DNA of 64,000 nucleotides from CBDHFF01 sp965262395 (GCA_965262395.1 OZ253531.1:806001-870000), one strand, 5' to 3'. Positions 36,001 through 45,084 are shown, numbered from the stretch's first letter. The notes: generated from the sequence alone by a model not told the origin. Numbers and translations: made by a program.

Positions 36001-38143
36001 GTGGTAATTTCAATGCTATCTCACGTTCTATTCGACTATTTTCTGTAGTGAATACATATGGCATAAAGGATATTGAAGGTGGATTATCTTTATAGTACTG
36101 ATTTAAGGTCTCGTTTTTATATTCAGTGTAATAAGTAAGAGATTCCTGACGTTTTACTACCATATTTGTAGCTTCTACTTTTTTTTGGGGTGTTTCTTGA
36201 TCTGTGGTGATGTTCACTTCTTCTGTTTTTTCTTCGTTCCCTGAAATGTTTCTGTATAGACTAAGATCTTCATTGTCATTAAATAGTATAAAACTTCTAG
36301 TAACTTCATTGCTTATTCCAAAAACATCTAGTTGTTGTGATAATTGATGATTTAGATACGCAGTACATCTAGCAGTATCAATAGTAGTATCATTTAGGGG
36401 GGTAAGAATTAAATGAGACATATTTATGTGAATCAATTTCCACCGCCATTTTTCCTTGCCCCTTGTGTTTTTTACAATAGAAGCAGAATCCGATAATTTT
36501 CTTAACAATTTTAAGTTTTGTGTTGAGAAATATTGAGAATCTTGTGCATTCCCATATACATTGCCATCAATTTTCAATGCAGATTTCAATTTTTCTAAGC
36601 TCTCTGGGTCTAATATTTCTGATATGAAGGATGATTTCTTGTTATCATTGGGAGCTTGTGATTTTAGATTCTTTACTGAATATTTTAATGATGCGAGTTG
36701 TTCGCGTAAAGAAGTGGTTGAATAATGTACAGGTGTAGGCAGATCTTTTTCTTCTGTTCTTAATATTTCTACATTGTAATCATGGTCATCTGAGTCTGCA
36801 TTTTGTGCTGCATTTGAGGAAGAATGCTTTGGTGGACTTTGATTATTTTTCCAATAAAGTACCGTCCATAAATTTATACAAAATGTTTTTGTTAATTCTC
36901 CAAAATTAACACTAATACGTATATAGTTCTTATCTAACTTAGTTATACTATACTCTTCAAGGGAATTAGGTGTGGATTGATCATTAAGGCTGATTTTTAT
37001 TGTATCACCTCTTTTCATGGTTATAAATTCTGGAGATTTAGCCAAGCTATATAATGCTTCCTTTATTTCAGTAGACTGCAGAAAAATATTTGGTTCAGAG
37101 TGTGGAGCAAATTCTGGATCTTGACTTGATGCCGATTCTTCTGCTGCAAGATCATTGATAGATTGATCATATAAATTATTAAGTGCCAATTTAATATTGG
37201 TGTGTATGTTGCCGCGAAGCATTTTATCAAATTGATTTTGTCTCATTTTAGATACAATTTCAATAGATTCTTCCGAAGGTTTCTTTATCTTTGTCTCAAG
37301 TTCTTTTTTTGTCTTTTCTAGGCCTATGGTTTTTATTTTTTTAATTAAATTTTGTAGTGGTTTTTTTTCAGTAACTAACTCTTCTTTTTGAAGAAGTCTT
37401 TCTTTATATTTTTTAAATAATTGCTCTAGTTTTTTTGAAAGTTGTAATGGATTATCTTCTTCCATTTTAATACTTTTTAGTTCTTCTGTGTATTCAAATG
37501 CCAGGGATGAATCTGATAATATTCTATATGCACATAACATCCTGTCTGTAGATTCTGTTTTGTGTTTATAAACAATTTTTCCTGTAATATCGCTTTTTTC
37601 AGATAGTCCATGTGGCAAAAGTGAGGCATATTGTATAGTCGCTCTTTCTTCCTCTTTTTTTCTTTCTTCCTCTGTACTCATTTCGACATATGATAATGGT
37701 ATATGAGAGTCTTCTGTTTCTCCAATGTTATTAGTTAATGCATAATCTAATAAAGATTGTCGTTTTTCTAATGTTAAAGAAGTATTAATTATTAGAGTAA
37801 AATTACGTAAAATATTACCTAATTCACTATGATCAATTGATGTTATATGTTTTTTTAATAGTTCATGTGATTCATTCAGGAGTTGTATTAGTTTAGTAGA
37901 ATCGATACGATCAGATTGATCAAATTGCAATTGATCTTGCAATTTTTTTAGATTTACTTGTGGTTCATCAGAACCTAATGTTGTTTGATATTTGTTTATT
38001 TTCTCTTTGGTATCTTGTATTAAGTTGCATAGTGCATCATCATCGGTCTGAGAATCTGTGGCAGCCATTGCATTTGAAGGGTCACGTTGTGTTGCTTCTA
38101 TAATTAATTCTTGGTTTATGCCTAGTATTTCATAACAATCCAT
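33035..38143 (-). CDS. Giant acidic repeat protein with two C-terminal membrane helices
   Basis: The 1702-residue protein is the largest in the window and has no family I can name. The first residues (MDCYEILGIN) and a later stretch near 200 (LCAYRILSDSSLAFEY) look like the two ends of a J-domain, but the HPD motif is absent and about 190 residues separate them. Residues roughly 1000-1150 are an acidic repeat (KLKEAEPKADEEE, SKLEDTGSETDEEE). A stretch near 1210 is poly-Glu then poly-Ala. Two membrane helices lie near 1584-1612 and 1621-1651, followed by a polar tail of about 50 residues. This resembles host-membrane-inserted proteins of intracellular bacteria, by analogy only. The 5' end is duplicated just upstream. 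Confidence 0.65.
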   Translation of the reverse strand: MDCYEILGINQELIIEATQRDPSNAMAATDSQTDDDALCNLIQDTKEKINKYQTTLGSDEPQVNLKKLQDQLQFDQSDRIDSTKLIQLLNESHELLKKHITSIDHSELGNILRNFTLIINTSLTLEKRQSLLDYALTNNIGETEDSHIPLSYVEMSTEEERKKEEERATIQYASLLPHGLSEKSDITGKIVYKHKTESTDRMLCAYRILSDSSLAFEYTEELKSIKMEEDNPLQLSKKLEQLFKKYKERLLQKEELVTEKKPLQNLIKKIKTIGLEKTKKELETKIKKPSEESIEIVSKMRQNQFDKMLRGNIHTNIKLALNNLYDQSINDLAAEESASSQDPEFAPHSEPNIFLQSTEIKEALYSLAKSPEFITMKRGDTIKISLNDQSTPNSLEEYSITKLDKNYIRISVNFGELTKTFCINLWTVLYWKNNQSPPKHSSSNAAQNADSDDHDYNVEILRTEEKDLPTPVHYSTTSLREQLASLKYSVKNLKSQAPNDNKKSSFISEILDPESLEKLKSALKIDGNVYGNAQDSQYFSTQNLKLLRKLSDSASIVKNTRGKEKWRWKLIHINMSHLILTPLNDTTIDTARCTAYLNHQLSQQLDVFGISNEVTRSFILFNDNEDLSLYRNISGNEEKTEEVNITTDQETPQKKVEATNMVVKRQESLTYYTEYKNETLNQYYKDNPPSISFMPYVFTTENSRIEREIALKLPQEFRKKLVRKLNKNSKFGHLEMQHMVSKIIKNSRNDLSTIPDLIIECQAEHDNTSLHLIMKKCSMCGIEIFLFQVSYIDSKKQVHSYTFPMFIDFQYTKKYIHLIEDFDTLITNPGVYKFEYQPDEYSTIDIEAIVKIHCICLSKANIISNNITNQYDLSKQILNYLDKKFSLEILNSSIKLNGILQVFISSTTRKQTLLDFYKHTLNNKITLSQKDQEYMLTILSQKICLFTRIQSVLKQKSATRTNKPELPNSMRAMWLKMITNELEIAQKLQEDWHQEYKGGEEFRLTEVEFEIDREEPKTDEVALILKETESEIGEEGFETDEEESKLEDTGSETDEEESKLEDTGSETDEEEPEEDEEEPKLKEAEPKADEEESKLKEAEPKADEEEPEEDEEESKLKEAEPKADEEEPTLGDAEPEEDEEEFLLNEQQLKERKAHLDPIIAEELTKLSSENTDKDPTHEISQNTHTYLLPLMKYIGHLSQYAGNVNILQEEEEEKKEEEEAAAAAAYSDKNRFLDSNDNIQNLINVLKTIQTESIIRDAALNLLNVFKDKNSHAQDNHVININGITEAPIEIDANKLKEEIYTITTAHKKIEFSQHISTLETADHNDNYKNLLFKLIHQELTNPKMNELYQEEKKPIFFLAAYFTKYLKKDIKEQDSLIASIKSINQENRNHNTTDTIANNQTLTAIIKELENLEDIGEHKDIVIFKDIKQMYDNYQTIVKELTEMNSDELKVFCINNHKRLVETFTSYRDAMQEWSKLIKQSSKKSLDDPKINSIILLTDYLLSPINHKEQHILEQITLTDQATLNQQALHAKLTSDADVYEDTLRMSEAQRNPDQEQLSSTDTLPQLPQKKNINNKSKSKTIALVSTGLAALFILPTALALFAVVAYFATQIKNNTSTALPIVISTAVVAVFMLILAIALLITTITLLHTSLNPAQDHSQSQESSRAGEPDTNLDDTSQDQTAPLKQDSEIELSLHSAGK
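34465..35130. repeat. Coding low-complexity repeats inside the giant gene
   Basis: This stretch combines trinucleotide runs (about six GCT, then CTT units, near 34465-34520) with degenerate repeats of 39-60 bp encoding acidic units (34690-35130). All unit lengths appear to be multiples of three, so expansions would keep the frame. Confidence 0.8.
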
Positions 38144-38203
38144 ATCTAACTCTTTTCTTGGTTTATGCCTAGTATTTCATAACAATTCATATCTAACTCT
38201 TAT
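38110..38203. repeat. 47-bp tandem duplication of the giant gene's start
   Basis: The 47-bp block containing the ribosome-binding region and first codons is present twice (38110-38156 and 38157-38203) with two differences. The outer copy encodes a 14-residue frame (MNCYEILGINQEKS) that stops just before the real ATG at 38143. It is therefore a duplicated false start or a leader peptide. Confidence 0.88.
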
Positions 38204-38524
38204 TTTGATTTTATGGAATAATATTTTTTAGTTTTCCACAATAAAATATTCCTGTTTCTTGAATATTTGAGCACTTTTGTATGCAAACACATCGTTAATA
38301 TATTAACATAATAAAGAAGATTAGGCAATAGCAATTAATTGATATACTATATTAGTAAATATATATTGCATTTATATTACTATCCTGAGTGGCACTGTCA
38401 GTATAAAAAATCAATTATATTACTATCCAGAGTAGCACTGTCAGTATAAAAAATCAATTTTATTCAAAATAAAACTCTTTACATTTAGTGACCCTATATA
38501 TAAACTGCAGTGGCATTTCTGTTT
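38144..38524. other. Intergenic region between the giant gene and tRNA-Leu
   Basis: These 381 bp hold the outer copy of the duplicated gene start and a 43-bp tandem repeat (38374-38459, beginning ATATTACTATCC). No other gene or RNA is seen. This stretch may contain the far edge of the island, but I found no copy of the tRNA-Arg 3' end. Confidence 0.55.
38374..38459. repeat. Two tandem 43-bp repeats
   Basis: TACTATCC starts at 38378 and 38421, giving a 43-bp period. The two copies differ at two or three bases and contain GCACTGTCAGTATAAAAAAT. They lie about 65 bp upstream of tRNA-Leu. Confidence 0.88.
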
Positions 38525-38609
38525 GCGGATGTGGCGGAATTGGTAGACGCACTAGGTTTAGGTCCTAGCGGGGAAACTTGTGGGGGTTCAAGTCCCTCCA
38601 TCCGCACCA
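38525..38609 (+). tRNA. tRNA-Leu (anticodon TAG)
   Basis: This is a class II tRNA with acceptor arms GCGGATG/CATCCGC, anticodon stem CTAGG/CCTAG with loop TTTAGGT (anticodon TAG), a short variable arm (CGGGGAAACTTGTG region), a T-loop TTCAAGT and an encoded CCA. It lies 30 bp before tig. Confidence 0.95.
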
Positions 38610-38639
38610 ATTAATTGTGTTGTTTTTTAAAGGGGTTCG

Positions 38640-39926
38640 ATGGACAAGAATTACGAATATGAAGAGTTATCCAGGGATGATTCTAAGATAGAGTGTAAAA
38701 TTACGGTTAGGTCAAATTTTATAAATGAATTATTGGATGTTAAGTTTGCAGAATTAGCTAAGGATTTCAAAATGCCTGGTTTTAGTAGGCCGGGTAAAGT
38801 ACCTATTGCCATGATGAAGAAATTTTATAAATCACCTGAGAGTGCTAGCTCTTATCAAAGGATGGTTTCAGATGTTTTGAATGATTCTGTTAAAATTACT
38901 CATGATAAAGTTTTGGCAGATTTAGAAGAAGATATTTTGGAGTCTAATAACATAAAATTCATTCATTACGAAGATGGTGATGATTTTGAATATTCAGTTG
39001 ATTTTGAATTAACTCCTAAAATTCCTGAGATTGATTTGTCTGGTTTTCATGTTGATGTATACGAAATTAATCATTCAAAAGAAGATTTGGATGAGTGTGT
39101 ATCAAGAATGTGCTCTAGTGAGTTGGTTGATGTCAGTGATTCAGAATATTCCGCAATGAATGGTGATACAGTTATTATTGATTTTAAGGGATATGTTAAT
39201 GAGAAAGAGTTTAAAGGTGGATCTGCAGAAAATTTTAGCCTTCAATTAGGTGCAGGGCAGGTTATTCAAGATTTTAATGATGGCATAGTTGGGGTCAAGA
39301 TTGGAGAAAAACGAGATGTTCCTGCAAAATTTCCTGAAGATTATGGTGCATCTGAATTAGCTGGACAAAATGCTGTATTCTCTATTAATGTTCGTGCTAT
39401 CAAAAGGGCTTCATCAAGAGAAGAGCTTCTTCAAAGTCAATTTGATAATGATAATAATAAATTAGATGAGGCTGCTAAAAATGTTCTGGATGGGGCTGTG
39501 GCAACTAAGGCAAGATTAGTGATGAAGCGCAAATTATTTGATAAATTGGTTTCTAATTGTGATTTTTCTTTGCCTAATTCTATGGTGGCTAGAGAGAAAT
39601 CTATAGTTGAAAAAAATTATGTAGGTGATGATATTGATGACATAGTATCTAGAAGAGTGAAAGTGTCATTAATACTTTCAAAATTTGGCAAAGATAATGA
39701 TATACAAGTTAAGGACGAGGATTTCATTACTAATGTTAGAAGGCGTATGGAAATGATGTCCAATTTAAAAAATAGAACTGATTTATTAAAGGATAATAAT
39801 AAGTTAACTGCAATAAGAAATGAAATGATGGAGGAAGCGATAGTTGATGATATTATGAAGATTGTTAAACAAGAAAAGGTTGATATATCTTCTTCAGAAC
39901 TAGATAACTTGTTTGAAGATGTTTAA
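38640..39926 (+). CDS. tig: Trigger factor
   Basis: Trigger factor is the ribosome-bound chaperone and peptidyl-prolyl isomerase that meets nascent chains. The 428-residue protein has the N-terminal ribosome-docking signature (MPGFSRPGKVP) near residue 43. The central FKBP domain runs from about residue 155 to 250 (DTVIIDFKGYVN, FPEDYGASELAGQ), and the rest is the helical chaperone domain. AAAGG lies just before ATG 38640. It heads the conserved tig-clpP-clpX-lon-hup cluster, though spacing to clpP (289 bp) implies a separate promoter there. Confidence 0.96.
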   Translation: MDKNYEYEELSRDDSKIECKITVRSNFINELLDVKFAELAKDFKMPGFSRPGKVPIAMMKKFYKSPESASSYQRMVSDVLNDSVKITHDKVLADLEEDILESNNIKFIHYEDGDDFEYSVDFELTPKIPEIDLSGFHVDVYEINHSKEDLDECVSRMCSSELVDVSDSEYSAMNGDTVIIDFKGYVNEKEFKGGSAENFSLQLGAGQVIQDFNDGIVGVKIGEKRDVPAKFPEDYGASELAGQNAVFSINVRAIKRASSREELLQSQFDNDNNKLDEAAKNVLDGAVATKARLVMKRKLFDKLVSNCDFSLPNSMVAREKSIVEKNYVGDDIDDIVSRRVKVSLILSKFGKDNDIQVKDEDFITNVRRRMEMMSNLKNRTDLLKDNNKLTAIRNEMMEEAIVDDIMKIVKQEKVDISSSELDNLFEDV

Positions 39927-40215
39927 TTGCTAGATGATAATTAATAATATGAATCAAGATTGTTTCTAATAAAGTTGTGCAAATGTATAATAATTTTATA
40001 TTATCATTATTCTTTTGAGGATTATATTCTAAATTCATTTACTTTGGGTGGCTTATAGAATAAACATTAGTTTATTCTAGTTTAATGAAATTTGCTGATT
40101 TTGAATAATTGTATCATTATATGATTATTTCGCTTAAAATGATGAAATTAAATCTATTAATACTTAATAGGTTTAATTGCATTCGATAAAAATTATTATA
40201 ATGTAGGAGTGGGTT

Positions 40216-40893
40216 ATGAATGAAAATTATTATGAAGTAAAACAACAATTAATTCCTATGGTAATTGAGCAAACTGGTCGCACAGAGCGTTCTTATGATA
40301 TATATAGTCGATTGTTGAAGGAGCGTATAATATTTGTTACTGGTCAAATTGAGGATCATATGGCTAGTGTTATCGTTGCACAGTTGTTATTTTTGGAAGC
40401 TGAAAATCCAGAAAAAGAGATATCAATATATATAAATTCTCCTGGTGGTGTGGTAACGGCTGGGTTGTCTATATATGATACTATGCAATATATTAAACCA
40501 GACGTATCAACTTTGTGTATAGGGCAAGCTGCTTCTATGGGTGCAGTTTTGCTTGCGGCTGGAACAGCAGGAAAGCGTTTTGTTTTGCCAAATGCAAGAG
40601 TCATGATACATCAACCTTTAGGTGGATATCAAGGGCAAGCGACTGATATTGAAATTCATGCTAATGAAATTTTATTAATAAAGAAGAATTTAACACAAAT
40701 TTTATCTGATCATACAGGAGTTAAATTTGATAAATTAAAATCAGATATGGAAAGGGATAATTTTATGGATGCTGAAACAGCACAAAAATATGGCCTTGTT
40801 GATAAAGTTGTTGCTGAAAAAAATGAGTGTGATAGTGCAGGAAAAGCATCTAGTAAGAAGAAGCCTGTAGTAAAAGGTACTAATAAAAAGTAG
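40216..40893 (+). CDS. clpP: ATP-dependent Clp protease proteolytic subunit
   Basis: ClpP forms the double-ring serine protease fed by ClpX. The catalytic triad is visible as Ser107 in GQAASMGAVLLAAG, His132 in VMIHQPLGG and Asp181 in MERDNFMDAE, with the same spacing as in E. coli. The 225 residues include a lysine-rich C-terminal tail (SSKKKPVVKGTNKK) longer than usual. GGAG lies a few bases before ATG 40216. clpX follows after about 80 bp, as in most alphaproteobacteria. Confidence 0.97.
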   Translation: MNENYYEVKQQLIPMVIEQTGRTERSYDIYSRLLKERIIFVTGQIEDHMASVIVAQLLFLEAENPEKEISIYINSPGGVVTAGLSIYDTMQYIKPDVSTLCIGQAASMGAVLLAAGTAGKRFVLPNARVMIHQPLGGYQGQATDIEIHANEILLIKKNLTQILSDHTGVKFDKLKSDMERDNFMDAETAQKYGLVDKVVAEKNECDSAGKASSKKKPVVKGTNKK

Positions 40894-40972
40894 ATTCTAC
40901 TAATTATATATACTATTTTATCAGTATTATTTTTTTATATATTAATATTTCATGAGGGGATGGATTTCTGGT

Positions 40973-42199
40973 ATGAATAAAGAAAAAGATGGAACGCCGG
41001 TGTTGAGTTGTTCTTTTTGTAATAAGAAACAGGGTCTTATAAAAAAATTATTCTCTGGTTCGAGTGCATATATATGTGATGAATGTATTAATCTTTGTTA
41101 TGATATTCTAAAAAAGGAAGATGCTGACACTGACCATCAGACTTCCGATTTATTTCATAAATATAAACCCAAAGATATAAAGGCTTTTTTTGATGAATAT
41201 GTAATAGGTCAAGATCACATCAAAAAAGTTTTATCAGTTGCTGCATATAATCATTATAAAAGACTTAGTTGTTTAAATGAAGTAAGTGATGTTGAAATTA
41301 CTAAATCTAATATAATGCTTATAGGACCCACTGGTTGTGGCAAAACATTAATCGCTAAATCATTGGCAAAGTATTTGAATGTACCGTTTGCAATGGGCGA
41401 TGCTACTTCTATTACAGAAGCTGGTTATGTTGGTGATGATGTTGAAAATTTATTAGTAAGATTGTTGCAAGATGCAGATTATAATGTCAGCAAGGCACAA
41501 AGTGGTATTATTTATATTGATGAAATTGATAAAATTACCAGGAAATCAGAAAGTCCTTCACTTACCAGAGATGTTTCAGGTGAGGGTGTACAACAGGCGT
41601 TGTTGAAGCTTGTAGAGGGCACTGTATCTTCAGTTCCTGCGCAAGGCGGAAGAAAGCATCCCCAGCAGGAATTTGTGCAGATTGATACATCTAACATATT
41701 ATTTATATGTGGTGGTTCGTTTTCAGGTTTAGAAAAAATGATTGCTGCTAGAAAAAGAGGGAGTTCAATAGGGTTTGGAGCTAATGTTGATGGTGGTATG
41801 AATTTAGATAATATAAAAATGAGTATACTTCATGATATAGAAACTGAAGATTTAATAAAATATGGCATGATACAAGAGTTTATTGGTCGATTCCCGATAG
41901 TTAGTACTTTGGATGAATTAAGCGACAAGCATTTGTTACGTGTTTTGGTAGAGCCTAAAGATGCCATTTTAAAACAATACAAAAAATTGTTCAAATTGGA
42001 TGATATAGAACTTGATTTTACGAAGGATTCACTGCTAGAAATTGTAAAAAAAGCGACAAAGAAGAAAATTGGTGCTAGAGCCTTAAGATTGGTAATAGAA
42101 GAGCTTTTGTTGGAGCCAATGTATGAGATGCCTGGTTCTAAAAAGAAAAAAATTAAAATTACGGCTAAAATGGTGAAGGATTGTAAGGTTGATTTTTAA
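40973..42199 (+). CDS. clpX: ATP-dependent Clp protease ATP-binding subunit ClpX
   Basis: ClpX is the AAA+ unfoldase that recognises substrates and threads them into ClpP. The N-terminal zinc domain has four cysteines (CSFC and CDECINLC). The core shows Walker A GPTGCGKT, pore loop GYVGDDVE, Walker B IIYIDEIDKI and the ClpP-docking loop IGF within SSIGFGA. I favour ATG 40973 (408 residues); ATG 40952, whose second codon overlaps the GAGGGG stretch, would add seven residues. It is followed by lon. Confidence 0.96.
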   Translation: MNKEKDGTPVLSCSFCNKKQGLIKKLFSGSSAYICDECINLCYDILKKEDADTDHQTSDLFHKYKPKDIKAFFDEYVIGQDHIKKVLSVAAYNHYKRLSCLNEVSDVEITKSNIMLIGPTGCGKTLIAKSLAKYLNVPFAMGDATSITEAGYVGDDVENLLVRLLQDADYNVSKAQSGIIYIDEIDKITRKSESPSLTRDVSGEGVQQALLKLVEGTVSSVPAQGGRKHPQQEFVQIDTSNILFICGGSFSGLEKMIAARKRGSSIGFGANVDGGMNLDNIKMSILHDIETEDLIKYGMIQEFIGRFPIVSTLDELSDKHLLRVLVEPKDAILKQYKKLFKLDDIELDFTKDSLLEIVKKATKKKIGARALRLVIEELLLEPMYEMPGSKKKKIKITAKMVKDCKVDF

Positions 42200-42252
42200 T
42201 ATAAGGAGTTCAATTAATTAGTTAAACTATTATTTTTCTATTGGGGGTATTG

Positions 42253-44691
42253 GTGTTAAATAATGATAAAGAAGTAAAATGTTATAATCTATTGCCTCTT
42301 AGAGGGACTGTTGTCTTCCCAAATTCTGTTATACCTCTTTCCATAGGTAGATCTTATTCTATAGAAGCTATTGATAATGCCTATCATGAAACTGCAGGAA
42401 AATATATTGTTCTTTTAACGCAAAAAGATACAGATAGTGATGATCCAGAAGCTGGTGAAGAAGATTTTTATTCAGTTGGTGTGCTGGGTGTTATTAAAAG
42501 TGTATTAAAAATACCACGTGGCATTGTTAAGGTAATTATTGAAACGAAACATAGAGTTAAGATAAAAAATTTTATACAGTCAAGACCTTTTTTTACAGTC
42601 AATGTAGAGGATGTTGCTGAAGATATTATTGAAGAAGATGAAGAAGTTATTGCTCAAATTGAAGCATTAAAAAGAACTGCTATTGAAGGATTCAAGAAAT
42701 ATTCAAAATTGAGTGATAGTGTGGCACCTGAAGTGCTAACTAAGATGCAAACTATAAATGATATAGATGTATTGGCTGATTTCATTGCAGCTAATTTGTC
42801 TTCAGATCTTTTTGAAATGCATGAAAAGCAAGCTATTTTAGCCGCTGAATCTGTTTACACTCGTTTAGAGAAAATTTGTAAATTAATTGCCATTGGAATT
42901 AATGTTGTTGATACTCGTAGTAAAATTAAAACTAGAGTAAAATCTCAAATGGAGGATACGCATAAAAAATATTATTTGAATGAACAATTGAAGGCAATTC
43001 AAAAAGAATTGGGGGGTAATTCTGATAGCACAGATTTTAATGAAGTGACTGATTTTGAAAAGAAGATTGACTCTATCAAGTTAACTAAAGAAGCTCGTGA
43101 AAAAGCTTTAGATGAGCTTAGAAAATTTAAAATGATGAATTCAGTATCAGCTGAAGCAACCGTAATAAGAAATTATTTGGATTATTTGTTGTCTTTGCCC
43201 TGGAGTACTTTTTCTCGAATTAAATCTAATTTACAAAATGCAAAGGACGTGCTTGATAGCGAGCATTATGGCATGGAGAAAGTGAAGGATCGTATTTTAG
43301 AATATCTGGCTGTTCAGCAAAGGGTTAAGAAGGTTAAAGGTTCTATTTTATGTTTAATTGGCCCACCTGGAGTTGGAAAAACATCTTTAGTGAAGTCCAT
43401 TGCTAAAGCTACGGGTAGAAATTTTTCACGTATTGCTTTGGGGGGTATTTCTGATGAATCTGAAATACGTGGGCATAGGCGTACTTATATTGGTTCAATG
43501 CCAGGAAAAATAATTCAGTGTATGAAAAAAGCTAAAACTACTAATCCTTTAATGTTATTAGATGAAATAGACAAGATTGGTTCTGATTTTAGGGGTGATC
43601 CAGCGGCAGCTTTATTAGAAATATTAGATACTGAGCAGAATCACTCATTTGTAGATCATTATATTGAAGTTGAATATGATTTATCTAATGTGATGTTTGT
43701 TGCTACTGCTAATAATGCTTCTAAGATACCATATGCTTTGCGTGATAGATTAGAAATGATTTATTTATCTGGATACACAGAGGATGAAAAAGTTAGCATA
43801 TCAAAAAAACATCTTATGTTGAAGGTTCTTAAAGATACTGGATTAAAAAATATTGAATTTAGTATTTCAGAAGATGCGTTGTATGATTTAATTAGGTATT
43901 ATACAAAAGAAAGTGGGGTTCGAGGATTAAAAAGAGAGCTTGAAAGTTTAGGAAGAAAAATATTATTAGAAATATTAAATAATAAAATTAAAAAAGCTAT
44001 AATTAGTGTACGTAATTTAAAGAAATATGCAGGAACTAGGAAATTTTCATTTGGTGAAGCTGAGCAAGATAGTGAGGTTGGTGTTGTTACGGGTCTTGCT
44101 TATACAGAGGTAGGAGGAGAATTGCTGGCAATTGAAGCTGTATCATTGCCAGGGAAGGGCAATATAAAGTGTACTGGTAAATTAGGGGAGGTTATGCAAG
44201 AATCTGTCCAAGCTGCCCATAGCTTTGTTTGCTCTCGATGTTTGCAATATGGAATTATTCCCAGTTATTACAGCAAGAGGGACATACATGTCCATGTTCC
44301 TGAAGGAGCTATTCCTAAGGATGGTCCATCGGCTGGAATAGCGATGACTGTTGCGATCGTATCGGTATTGACTGGAATTGCAGTTAATAATTTTGTAGCA
44401 ATGACAGGAGAGGTTACATTGAGTGGGCGTGTTCTTCCAATAGGGGGTCTTAAGGAAAAACTTCTTGCGGCTCTTAGAGGAGGAATAAAAACAGCTATAA
44501 TACCAGCAAAGAATGAAAAGGATTTAGATGAGATTCCTAACAATGTAAAAAGAGGAATCGATATTAAATTTGTTTCTACTGTTGAAGAGGTATTAGAAAT
44601 TGCATTGTGCTCTTCTTTGCAACCCATTAATTATATAATTAATGATGAGGTATCAGATTATGAAGAAAATAATAGCTTCTTAAATGATTAA
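42253..44691 (+). CDS. lon: ATP-dependent Lon protease
   Basis: Lon degrades misfolded and regulatory proteins in the cytosol. The ~812-residue protein has the N-terminal substrate domain (LPLRGTVVFPNSVIPLSIGR), Walker A GPPGVGKTS, Walker B LMLLDEIDKI, and the protease domain with catalytic serine in KDGPSAGIAM and lysine in GGLKEKLLAA. I choose GTG 42253, five bases after GGGGG; a TTG at 42241 would add four residues. Length and domain order are normal. It sits between clpX and hup as in related genomes. Confidence 0.97.
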   Translation: MLNNDKEVKCYNLLPLRGTVVFPNSVIPLSIGRSYSIEAIDNAYHETAGKYIVLLTQKDTDSDDPEAGEEDFYSVGVLGVIKSVLKIPRGIVKVIIETKHRVKIKNFIQSRPFFTVNVEDVAEDIIEEDEEVIAQIEALKRTAIEGFKKYSKLSDSVAPEVLTKMQTINDIDVLADFIAANLSSDLFEMHEKQAILAAESVYTRLEKICKLIAIGINVVDTRSKIKTRVKSQMEDTHKKYYLNEQLKAIQKELGGNSDSTDFNEVTDFEKKIDSIKLTKEAREKALDELRKFKMMNSVSAEATVIRNYLDYLLSLPWSTFSRIKSNLQNAKDVLDSEHYGMEKVKDRILEYLAVQQRVKKVKGSILCLIGPPGVGKTSLVKSIAKATGRNFSRIALGGISDESEIRGHRRTYIGSMPGKIIQCMKKAKTTNPLMLLDEIDKIGSDFRGDPAAALLEILDTEQNHSFVDHYIEVEYDLSNVMFVATANNASKIPYALRDRLEMIYLSGYTEDEKVSISKKHLMLKVLKDTGLKNIEFSISEDALYDLIRYYTKESGVRGLKRELESLGRKILLEILNNKIKKAIISVRNLKKYAGTRKFSFGEAEQDSEVGVVTGLAYTEVGGELLAIEAVSLPGKGNIKCTGKLGEVMQESVQAAHSFVCSRCLQYGIIPSYYSKRDIHVHVPEGAIPKDGPSAGIAMTVAIVSVLTGIAVNNFVAMTGEVTLSGRVLPIGGLKEKLLAALRGGIKTAIIPAKNEKDLDEIPNNVKRGIDIKFVSTVEEVLEIALCSSLQPINYIINDEVSDYEENNSFLND

Positions 44692-44802
44692 TCATAAAAA
44701 GGTTTAAATAATGATTATTTTTTAAAAAAACATTTGATTATATTGTGCTTATATAGTACTTAATTGTGTATTATTATTTTTAATAGATTATGGAGTGAGT
44801 TT

Positions 44803-45084
44803 ATGAATAAGGGAGAGTTAATAGATATTATGGCTGAATCTGGGGGCATAAAAAAAAGCGTTGCTGATGATGTATTAAAGAGCATTCTTTCGTCTATATA
44901 TAAGTCTCTTGCGAGTGGTGAGGATGTTAGACTTGTTGGTTTTGGCACGTTTAGCGTTGGAGAGAGAGCGTCAAGGACTGGAAGAAACCCTCAAACTGGT
45001 GCTAGCATGCAAATTCCAGCTAGGAAATTTGTAAAATTTCGTCCAGGGAAAGATTTTTCAGCTATTGTAAATGATGATAAATAA
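44803..45084 (+). CDS. hup: DNA-binding protein HU
   Basis: HU is the small dimeric nucleoid protein that bends DNA. From ATG 44803, preceded by GGAGTGAG, it has 93 residues: MNKGELIDIMAE, the helix region, then VRLVGFGTFSVGERASRTGRNPQTG with the proline-containing DNA-binding arm, and AARKFVKF-like closing strands (PARKFVKFRPGKD). An upstream in-frame ATG would give 106 residues but is not expected. It closes the tig-lon cluster and is followed by a terminator. Confidence 0.95.
   Translation: MNKGELIDIMAESGGIKKSVADDVLKSILSSIYKSLASGEDVRLVGFGTFSVGERASRTGRNPQTGASMQIPARKFVKFRPGKDFSAIVNDDK

Noticed and set aside
38525..38609. tRNA-Leu as the right attachment site of the island
   Set aside because: Its 3' end resembles that of tRNA-Arg only in the universally shared T-arm and CCA, not as a direct repeat of useful length.
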